From NCBI GenBank assembly GCA_002452265.1, contig DKEW01000090.1, positions 9,464 through 38,462 on the forward strand: a stretch of 28,999 nt of DNA. Reading direction: 5' to 3'. The notes under the pieces were generated by a model. That model had not been told where the DNA came from. It was given only the letters and a program-made list of their open reading frames with translations, and did not search any database. The position numbers were made by a program, and so were the translations under genes. Below, piece by piece: positions 15,029 through 21,441 of the stretch; position 1 is the first letter of the stretch, and every line of letters begins with the position of its first letter. Origin of the DNA: Pelobacter sp. UBA6812 (GTDB taxonomy: Bacteria; Desulfobacterota; Desulfuromonadia; Desulfuromonadales; Syntrophotaleaceae).

Positions 15029-16318
15029 ATGAGCGACACCATACAGCAACATGCGGATACCTTGGCTTTGCATGCCGGGCAGAAACCCGATCCGACCACC
15101 AAAGCGCGTGCCGTACCTATCTATCAGACCACTTCCTACGTATTCGATGATGCCGATCATGCTGCGCGCCTGTTCGGGCTCGAGGAATTCGGCAATATTT
15201 ATACCCGCCTGATGAATCCGACCACTGATGTGCTGGAGCAGCGTATTGCGGCTCTTGAGGGTGGGGTAGCTGCTCTTGCGGTTGCTTCGGGGCAGTCCGC
15301 CATTACCCTTGCCCTGCTGACTCTGGCGCACGCCGGCCACGAGATCGTCGCATCCACAAGTTTGTACGGCGGTACCTACAACCTGTTTCGCTACACGCTG
15401 CCACAGTTCGGCATTACGGTGAAATTTGTCGATCCTTCCGATCCGGAAAATTTCCGTGCGGCGATTACCGACCAGACCCGGGCGGTATTTGCCGAGACCC
15501 TGGGAAATCCCAAGCTCGATACTCTCGACATTGCAGCGGTAGCGGCTATAGCGCATGAAGGCGGGGTGCCGCTGGTTATCGACAACACCGTGCCTTCGCC
15601 CTACCTGGTGAATCCCATCGCCCATGGTGCCGACATCGTGGTTCATTCTGCGACCAAGTTTATCGGTGGGCATGGCACCTCGCTGGGCGGTGTTATCGTC
15701 GACGGTGGGAAATTTGACTGGACCAACGGCAAATTCCCGCAATTGACCGAGCCCGATCCCAGCTATCACGGGATAACTTTCACCGAAGCCCTCGGCAATC
15801 TGGCGTACATCATCAAGGTGCGGGTGCAGTTGCTGCGGGACGTCGGTCCGGCACTCAGCCCGTTTAACGCATTTTTGCTGCTGCAAGGGGCGGAAACCCT
15901 GCATTTACGCATGGAGCGTCACAGCACCAATGCGGCCCGGGTTGCGGAGTTTTTGCAGAATCACCCGAAGGTCGGTTGGGTTAATTATCCTGGCCTGTTT
16001 ACGCATCCTTCGTATGATCAGGCCAAAAAATATTTCCACCGGGGCCTGTTCGGTGCGTTGATCGGGTTCGGTATCAAGGATGGCGGCGTGGCCGAAGGCA
16101 AGCGCTTTATCGACAGTCTGCAATTGCATTCCTTGCTGGCGAACATCGGTGACGCCAAGTCGCTGGTCATTCACCCGGCCTCGACCACTCATCAGCAGCT
16201 TTCACCGGCAGAGCAGTTGGCCTCCGGTGTTACGCCGGACTTTATCCGTTTGTCCGTGGGACTGGAGCATGTCAACGACATCATCGCCGACCTGGATCAG
16301 GCGTTGGGCAAGATTTGA
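15029..16318 (+). CDS. metY: O-acetylhomoserine sulfhydrylase
   Basis: This 429-residue cytoplasmic PLP enzyme of the Cys/Met metabolism family makes homocysteine from O-acetylhomoserine and sulfide (or a sulfur carrier). The family opening (TLALHAGQKPDP, VPIYQTTSYVF) and the ~430-residue length point to MetY rather than the shorter cystathionine gamma-synthase. YTRLMNPT, SGQSAI and the PLP lysine K210 in HSATKFIGGHGT are visible. AGAGGA lies 8 nt before the ATG. It follows the carrier/E1 pair by 176 bp and is followed, across a heptad-repeat island, by cysteine synthase. A SAM riboswitch was looked for upstream and not found. Confidence 0.95.
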   Translation: MSDTIQQHADTLALHAGQKPDPTTKARAVPIYQTTSYVFDDADHAARLFGLEEFGNIYTRLMNPTTDVLEQRIAALEGGVAALAVASGQSAITLALLTLAHAGHEIVASTSLYGGTYNLFRYTLPQFGITVKFVDPSDPENFRAAITDQTRAVFAETLGNPKLDTLDIAAVAAIAHEGGVPLVIDNTVPSPYLVNPIAHGADIVVHSATKFIGGHGTSLGGVIVDGGKFDWTNGKFPQLTEPDPSYHGITFTEALGNLAYIIKVRVQLLRDVGPALSPFNAFLLLQGAETLHLRMERHSTNAARVAEFLQNHPKVGWVNYPGLFTHPSYDQAKKYFHRGLFGALIGFGIKDGGVAEGKRFIDSLQLHSLLANIGDAKSLVIHPASTTHQQLSPAEQLASGVTPDFIRLSVGLEHVNDIIADLDQALGKI

Positions 16319-16414
16319 GTGCTGCTAAAATCAGAGTGCCGAGTGCTGAGTCTTTATCTAAGCACTCGTTACTCGGCACTCAGCACTTCAAAAGTTACAC
16401 GAGACTCAGCACTT
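16317..16414. repeat. Heptad-repeat island A with reverse-complement arms
   Basis: Exact heptads GAGTGCC, GAGTGCT, GAGTCTT run at 16334-16354, with another GAGTGCT at 16317-16323 beginning inside the metY stop codon. After a short spacer come AGCACTC, GTTACTC, GGCACTC, AGCACTT (16361-16388), the reverse complements of the left units, and a further ACTCAGCACTT copy at 16404-16414. GAGTGCCGAGT (16334-16344) is fully complementary to 16371-16381. It fills the metY-cysK gap. Confidence 0.8.
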
Positions 16415-16438
16415 TCTATGCAGGGAAAGGGAAATAGC

Positions 16439-17365
16439 GTGGCAAATATCCATGACAGCCTTATCGAGTTGATCGGCGGGACGCCGCTCTTACGTCTGCG
16501 GTGTATCAGCGCACCCGACGCTGCGCAGGTACTCGCCAAGCTGGAGTCTTTCAACCCCGGCGGTAGCGTCAAGGACCGAACCGCTTTAAGCATGATTCTC
16601 GATGCCGAAGAAAAGGGGTTGCTGCAACAGGATTCAGTGATTATCGAACCGACCAGCGGAAATACCGGGATAGCCCTGGCCATGCTGGCTGCGGTGCGAG
16701 GCTATCGCCTGATTCTGACCATGCCGGAAAGCATGAGTGTGGAGCGCCGCAATCTGGTGGCCGCATTTGGTGCTGAGGTGGTGTTGACACCTAAAACCCT
16801 GGGCATGCAAGGCGCGATCGACAAGGCGGAAGAGCTTGCTTTGAACATCGAACATGCCTTTGTGCCCCAGCAGTTTCGCAATCCGGCCAACCCCGCCATT
16901 CATCGGCGTACCACCGCTGAAGAAATCTGGCGGGATACCGATGGAAAAGTCGATATTCTGGTCGCCGGGATTGGTACCGGTGGCACCTTGACCGGTATTG
17001 CCGAAGTGATCAAGGAGCGTAAACCTGATTTTAAGGTGGTGGCCGTCGAACCTTCCGATTCGGCGGTTCTCAGCGGTGGTCCTCCGGGAGCGCACAAGAT
17101 CCAGGGGATTGGCGCCGGCTTTGTGCCTGAGATTTTAAATAAGAGCGTTATCGATGAGATTATCAGGATAAGCAACGAACAGGCTCTGGAAATGGCTCGG
17201 CGTCTGGCCCGCGAAGAAGGTTTGCTGGCCGGGATTTCTTCGGGTGCGGCAGTCTGTGCTGCGCTGGAAGTGGCCAGTCGCGTCGAAAATCGCGATAAGC
17301 AGGTTGTGGTGATTCTGCCGGATACGGGCGAGCGTTATTTGTCGACCGAACTTTTCAACGATTGA
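16439..17365 (+). CDS. cysK: Cysteine synthase (O-acetylserine sulfhydrylase)
   Basis: This protein of 308 residues is a beta-family PLP enzyme that makes cysteine from O-acetylserine and sulfide. The opening (SLIELIGGTPLLRL), K45 in NPGGSVKDRTA (the Schiff-base lysine), TSGNTG and GTGGTLTG phosphate/substrate loops and the C-terminal GISSGAA are all present. The GTG at 16439 is taken as start because AGGGAAAGGG precedes it and the length matches the family; upstream in-frame codons run through the repeat island. It is probably cotranscribed with metY. CysK versus CysM cannot be separated with certainty from sequence alone. Confidence 0.92.
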   Translation: MANIHDSLIELIGGTPLLRLRCISAPDAAQVLAKLESFNPGGSVKDRTALSMILDAEEKGLLQQDSVIIEPTSGNTGIALAMLAAVRGYRLILTMPESMSVERRNLVAAFGAEVVLTPKTLGMQGAIDKAEELALNIEHAFVPQQFRNPANPAIHRRTTAEEIWRDTDGKVDILVAGIGTGGTLTGIAEVIKERKPDFKVVAVEPSDSAVLSGGPPGAHKIQGIGAGFVPEILNKSVIDEIIRISNEQALEMARRLAREEGLLAGISSGAAVCAALEVASRVENRDKQVVVILPDTGERYLSTELFND

Positions 17366-17416
17366 ACGCGCGAAATCGGACCTTGTGTTCTGGTTAAGCT
17401 CATATCCGAAAATTGT

Positions 17417-17445
17417 TTGACAGTAAGCTAGTACACTGCTAGTGT
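17417..17445 (+). promoter_or_regulatory. Candidate promoter of the copper island with CTAGTA-type repeat
   Basis: TTGACA (17417-17422), 17-nt spacer, and TAGTGT (17440-17445) preceded by TGC (extended -10). The spacer and -10 contain CTAGTA at 17428 and GCTAGT at 17438-17443, about one helical turn apart and similar to the dyad at 374-391. Placement inside the promoter suggests regulation of the copper genes. Confidence 0.55.
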
Positions 17446-17525
17446 TTTTAAGTATTGGAACTCGATAGAATTGGTAGGGCATTGTTTGCGTCTCTTTTAA
17501 GGCCATTGTACTCAGGGTTTTTGCT

Positions 17526-17918
17526 ATGCGGTTGCGCTTTCTTACATCGCTTCTGATTCTGGCCATGCTGTTTCCGGCAGGGGTTTTCGGTGCGGTTTTG
17601 CACCGATGTGGCATGGAGAAAAGCGCTTCCCCTATGTCCTGCTGCCAAGGGACGGAGAACATCCGGCCTGAGGTTGACGGTTTTGACCAATTGACGCATC
17701 ACTGTCAGTTGGCGGTGAGCCAGTCTCCCTCGCAACTGGCTACCGTAAGCCAAAAAGTTCAATTCGATGCCGCCCACCTGGCGGATATCCGCACAACCCC
17801 TTCGTTTTTCCTTCGTCTTACCGAGGGTATCTTCAAGACGTTCCGCTACCAGGTAGCCTCTCACCCACCTGGCGGGAGTGCCCCGGTCTTCCTCCGTGTT
17901 TGTTCCTTTCTGATTTAA
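17526..17918 (+). CDS. Small secreted Cys/His protein heading the copper island
   Basis: This 130-residue protein has a clear signal peptide (MRLRFLTSLLILAMLFPAGVFGA, likely cut near residue 22-23 between short quoted segments LFPAGVFG and AVLHR). Its early mature part carries HRCGM and SCCQG, and HHC follows near residue 59, giving a possible metal site in the periplasm. The C-terminus ends PPGGSAPVFLRVCSFLI, like short uncharacterised proteins that precede heavy-metal efflux operons. No domain could be named. It precedes the outer-membrane channel gene by 359 bp and shares its strand and presumably its promoter. A role in periplasmic copper handling is inferred from context only. Confidence 0.6.
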   Translation: MRLRFLTSLLILAMLFPAGVFGAVLHRCGMEKSASPMSCCQGTENIRPEVDGFDQLTHHCQLAVSQSPSQLATVSQKVQFDAAHLADIRTTPSFFLRLTEGIFKTFRYQVASHPPGGSAPVFLRVCSFLI

Positions 17919-18277
17919 GCCTCTCCCAGGATTGGTTTGCTCCGCAAATTTCGCGCGGAGCCGAACTATCGCACTCTTGTATCTTTCATCAGCCAAAGCT
18001 GGAACTTTATCCATAAACGCCTTGCTGGCGTAAAAAATCAACCTTTTGGGTTGCTGTGTGGGTACTGCAAACCCGCCATCCTTGTTTTGCATGTTGCTCG
18101 GGTTAGACATTAACTCGGCGGTCAGGGCAATGGGGTTGCATAAGCGTTGGGTCGGGTGTTTCATCCGTATCGCCCAGATCGCGGGACTCTTGCCGCAGGA
18201 CTCTCGCGGTTTCCTTGATTACAGCTATAGTTTAATTGCTTACGCATATTATCCAGTCCATCAGGAGAGGTTCTAAC
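17919..18277. other. Intergenic region upstream of the TolC-type gene
   Basis: The 359 bp hold no convincing gene. A 7-bp hairpin GCTCCGC/GCGGAGC (17939-17945/17955-17961) follows the small secreted protein, without a T-tract. A short GGACTCT direct repeat (around 18183 and 18198) lies before the TolC-type gene. The purpose is unknown. Confidence 0.5.
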
Positions 18278-19606
18278 ATGACGAATAACATAACGGTTTT
18301 TATGGGGTTATGGGTCTTCTGTCTTTTATTCGGGTCCGGTGGGGCGGTGATGGCTCAGGATGTGGTTCTGACAGACGGGCCGGCCAGGCATTACGCTCCC
18401 ATGACACTCGACGAACTGGTCATAAAAGCACTGGCCGATAACCCGGATCTGCTGGCTGCCAAGGCGCGTTGGGACATGGCCACACACAAGATCCTCCAGG
18501 TTGGCAGCCTCGACGATCCAAAACTGAGTTTGGTGCTGTCGAACTATCCAGTCGACAGTTTTTCCGACAGCGTAACCCCTATGACAGGCAAGGAAATCCA
18601 GTTGTCTCAGATGTTGCCTTTTCCCGGCAAATTAGCTGCCAAAGAGAAGATGGCAGAGCAGCAGGCGTTATGGTATCGGGGCATCTATGAGGAGGCCAGG
18701 CTACAATTGGTTCAAAAGGTTAAAGATGCTTGGTATCGCCTCTATTTTCAGGAACAGGCTATCGATGTCACCCGGAGGAATATAGCGATACTGAAGGATT
18801 TTACGCGCCTGACTGAAACGCGATATGCGGTGGGCACCGGTCTGCAGCAGGATGTGCTCAAAGCCCAGGTCGAGCGTTCGAAGCTGCAGGATAAGCTGTT
18901 TAATCTGGAGCAACAGAGGATAACCGCCATCGCGGATCTTAACCGGCTTTTAAGCCGTCCTGGCTCAACCCCTGTTGATCTGCCGGATAGACTTATCCTG
19001 ACAGCGGTCGGAAAGGATTTACCGGCTTTGATCGAGGTGGCACGAACCGAACGACCTTTTTTTGCCGCCTACCAGTCGATGATCGATGGTTACCAGGCAC
19101 AACGGAGTTTGGCCAAACTTGACTACTATCCTGATTTCAACGTTTTTGCGGGCTATCGCCAGCGTGAGGAGATAGCGGGGGATCCCGCTGCGGGAAGCGA
19201 TTTCGTCAGCGCCGGCATCAGTATCAATCTACCGTTGTGGCAGGGAAAACGGGGGGCGGCGGTGGCCGAAGCGGATTCGGCGTTACGCATGGCCCGCAGC
19301 CAGCTTGAGGAATTACGCAACCGGGTCGATTTCACCATTTCCGACCAGTACGCCCAGCTGGAAAAGAACCGTAACCTGGTCCAGTTATATCAGACCGGGA
19401 TCATCCCTCAGGCCCAGCAGAGCTATGAGGCGAGTCTGGCTGCCTACCAGGTTGGTGACACTGATTTTCTCAATCTGCTTGACGGTCTGATGAACTTGTA
19501 TCGTTACCAGATCGATTACCATCGCGCGCTGTCCGACCATGAGCGCAGCGTTACCCAACTTGAGGCGGCGGTGGGGATCAGTTTGAGTTCAGAGGAAGAG
19601 TTGTAA
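18278..19606 (+). CDS. TolC/CusC-family outer membrane efflux channel
   Basis: This 442-residue protein is the outer-membrane exit duct of the tripartite copper/silver pump. It has a signal peptide with probable cleavage after AVMA (residue about 26) and no lipobox, unlike lipidated E. coli CusC. Two outer-membrane-factor repeats (about 50-235 and 250-435) are rich in long alpha-helical, coiled-coil-forming segments such as VQKVKDAWYRLYFQEQAI and EQQRITAIADLNRLLSRPG. ATG 18278 is chosen over the upstream TTG because AGGAGAGG precedes it and the signal peptide then starts properly. It is followed by repeat island B and the CusB gene. Confidence 0.92.
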   Translation: MTNNITVFMGLWVFCLLFGSGGAVMAQDVVLTDGPARHYAPMTLDELVIKALADNPDLLAAKARWDMATHKILQVGSLDDPKLSLVLSNYPVDSFSDSVTPMTGKEIQLSQMLPFPGKLAAKEKMAEQQALWYRGIYEEARLQLVQKVKDAWYRLYFQEQAIDVTRRNIAILKDFTRLTETRYAVGTGLQQDVLKAQVERSKLQDKLFNLEQQRITAIADLNRLLSRPGSTPVDLPDRLILTAVGKDLPALIEVARTERPFFAAYQSMIDGYQAQRSLAKLDYYPDFNVFAGYRQREEIAGDPAAGSDFVSAGISINLPLWQGKRGAAVAEADSALRMARSQLEELRNRVDFTISDQYAQLEKNRNLVQLYQTGIIPQAQQSYEASLAAYQVGDTDFLNLLDGLMNLYRYQIDYHRALSDHERSVTQLEAAVGISLSSEEEL

Positions 19607-19643
19607 TGAATGATGTAAACAATCTTGAAAGACCGAAAACCAT

Positions 19644-19762
19644 CTCACGCCCGATCCTTGCAGTCACTCAAGACGCGAAGACGCCAAGAAAACCTGTTTT
19701 GTCTGTGTTTTGGCTTTCTTTGCGGCTTTGCGGCTTGAGTGAGAGGAGCGAACGGGCGTGAG
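19644..19762. repeat. Octad-repeat island B with long inverted repeat
   Basis: The outer arms CTCACGCCCG (19644-19653) and CGGGCGTGAG (19753-19762) are perfectly complementary, as are TCACTCAAG (19664-19672) and CTTGAGTGA (19734-19742). Inside lie octamers CAAGACGC, GAAGACGC, CAAGAAAA (19669-19692) on the left and TTGGCTTT, CTTTGCGG, CTTTGCGG, CTTGAGTG (19710-19741) on the right. It occupies most of the gap between the channel and adaptor genes. Confidence 0.85.
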
Positions 19763-19818
19763 TATGGTCTTGATTGATTTCAATTACTTAAGTGAATTTT
19801 CGCAATAGGGGCACCCAA

Positions 19819-21297
19819 ATGAAACCAGTAGCGAAACGTTTGCTGATAGGCTTTTTTATTCTGCTGCCCCTGGTCGGTGGTGGAATCTGGTATGCCTTGT
19901 ATCTGGCGAATTCGTCCACCAAACAGACCAACCACCACCATGAAGCACATCAGCAATACACCTGTGGCATGCATCCCTGGGTGATTACCGATGAGCCAGG
20001 CAACTGCCCAATCTGCGGCATGGCCCTCACGCCGGTGAAGGCCGAAACTGTCGGTCAGGTTGCCACGGAGACCTCGCAGGGGGAGATGTCCAAAGGTGAG
20101 CGTAAGATCAAGTACTGGGTGGCTCCCATGGACCCTACCTACATTCGCGACGAGCCAGGTAAATCACCCATGGGCATGGACCTGGTGCCAGTGTATGAGG
20201 ATGAGGCTCAAAGTGGTTCAACCATCACCATTGATCCGGTGACTGTCCAGAATATGGGGGTGCGTACCGCGCAGGTAACGTGTCGCGATCTGCACCGTAC
20301 GATTCGCACCGTTGGCAATATCGATTACGATGAGCCCAAAATGACTTCCATTAATGCCAAGGTGGATGGCTGGGTCGAAAAGTTGTATGTGGATCAGACC
20401 GGGCAACTGGTACAGAAGGGGCAGCCGTTACTGGAACTTTACAGTCCCAAACTGGTCTCGGCACAGCAGGAGTATCTGCTGGCCCTGCGTAACAAAGAGG
20501 CACTCAAAGATAGCGCCTTTGCGGAAATCTCAGACGGTGGTCAACGCTTGCTGGAAGCGGCGCGGCAGCGCCTTCGTTACTGGGATATCAGCGAACGGCA
20601 GATCCGCCAACTGGAAAAGACCGGCCAGGTACGCAAAACCCTTACACTGTATGCGCCCTACAAAGGGGTGGTGATCCTGAAACAGGCCATGCCCGGGCAG
20701 TTTATCAAGGCTGGTCAGGAGCTGTTCAAGGTTGGCGATATTTCTAGGGTGTGGGTTTATGCCGACATCTACGAATACGAATTGCCCTGGATCCGTGTGG
20801 GGCAGACGGCTGAAGTTCAGCTGCCATATGCTGTCGGCACGTTTTTGACCGCCAAAATCAGCACCATCTATCCCTATGTTGACCCTAAAACCCGCACCGT
20901 AAAGGCGCGGCTGGAGTTCGCCAATCCCGGGTTGGAGCTCAAGCCAGACATGTACGTCAATGTGAAAATCGAGGCCCAGGAAGTCAGGAATGCCCTGGTG
21001 GTCCCTGGCGAAGCGGTACTCGATTCCGGTGAGAAACAGACCGTGTTCGTGGCCCTGGGGCAGGGCAAATTCGAACCGCGTCAAGTGAAAACCGGGGTGC
21101 AGGACCAGGACGGTTTCATCGAAATTACCCAGGGGCTTCTGGATGGCGAAACGGTAGTGACCAGCGCCCAGTTCCTGTTCGATTCCGAAAGCAAGCTGCG
21201 TGAGGCGATCCAGAAAATGCGCGAACCGATACAGCCTCAATCCGCTCCCGCAGAACCTAACGGGGCAAGCGAGGATCTCGAGGCACTGTTTGAATAG
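19819..21297 (+). CDS. cusB: CusB-type RND periplasmic adaptor with two metal-binding motifs
   Basis: This 492-residue membrane-fusion protein links CusA to the outer-membrane channel and can pass Cu(I)/Ag(I) to the pump. A membrane anchor lies at about 8-30, then a His-rich linker (NHHHEAH, 38-44). A heavy-metal-binding domain follows with YTCGMHP (47-53) and CPICGM (63-68), and a second copy at about 99-125 (YWVAPMDP, SPMGMDLVPV) that lacks cysteines but keeps methionines, as in CusB-like proteins. The rest is the barrel-sandwich, hairpin and beta-barrel adaptor core. ATG 19819 is preferred over GTG 19792 because AGGGG lies 7 nt before it. Confidence 0.93.
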   Translation: MKPVAKRLLIGFFILLPLVGGGIWYALYLANSSTKQTNHHHEAHQQYTCGMHPWVITDEPGNCPICGMALTPVKAETVGQVATETSQGEMSKGERKIKYWVAPMDPTYIRDEPGKSPMGMDLVPVYEDEAQSGSTITIDPVTVQNMGVRTAQVTCRDLHRTIRTVGNIDYDEPKMTSINAKVDGWVEKLYVDQTGQLVQKGQPLLELYSPKLVSAQQEYLLALRNKEALKDSAFAEISDGGQRLLEAARQRLRYWDISERQIRQLEKTGQVRKTLTLYAPYKGVVILKQAMPGQFIKAGQELFKVGDISRVWVYADIYEYELPWIRVGQTAEVQLPYAVGTFLTAKISTIYPYVDPKTRTVKARLEFANPGLELKPDMYVNVKIEAQEVRNALVVPGEAVLDSGEKQTVFVALGQGKFEPRQVKTGVQDQDGFIEITQGLLDGETVVTSAQFLFDSESKLREAIQKMREPIQPQSAPAEPNGASEDLEALFE

Positions 21298-21306
21298 GAT
21301 GAAAGT

Positions 21307-21431
21307 GTCATTTGTCCTTTGTTTAGACAAAAAAGCGTCCTTTGTCTTTTGTCGTTGGTCATTTGTTTAAACCTAAGACGGTGAACGGGGTTGCCTTTAA
21401 CCAATGACAAGTGACCAGTGAATAGTGACGG
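21307..21431. repeat. Heptad-repeat island C with reverse-complement heptads
   Basis: GTCATTT, GTCCTTT, GTTTAGA (21307-21327) and then GTCCTTT, GTCTTTT, GTCGTTG, GTCATTT, GTTTAAA (21337-21371) run in exact 7-nt register. After a spacer come ATGACAA, GTGACCA, GTGAATA, GTGACGG (21404-21431), largely complementary to the left units: TGGTCATTTGT (21356-21366) pairs with ACAAGTGACCA (21407-21417) with one G-U. It separates the CusB and CusA genes. Confidence 0.85.
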
Positions 21432-21441
21432 GGTTATATAA

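Noticed and set aside
14795..15904. 369-codon open frame on minus opposite metY
   Set aside because: Antisense shadow; composition typical of reversed coding sequence and no family resemblance.
16317..16414. CRISPR array
   Set aside because: Units are only 7 nt, contiguous and followed by their reverse complements; there are no spacers or cas genes.
17448..18164. 238-codon open frame on minus over the secreted Cys/His protein
   Set aside because: The plus-strand frame has a signal peptide and ordered Cys/His motifs; the minus frame is Lys/Arg/Gln-rich without a domain and would run against the promoter of the copper island.
19710..19741. c-di-GMP (GEMM) riboswitch core suggested by GCAAAGCC on the minus strand
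   Set aside because: The bases belong to the octamer repeat; the other conserved GEMM elements are missing and no gene start follows on that strand.
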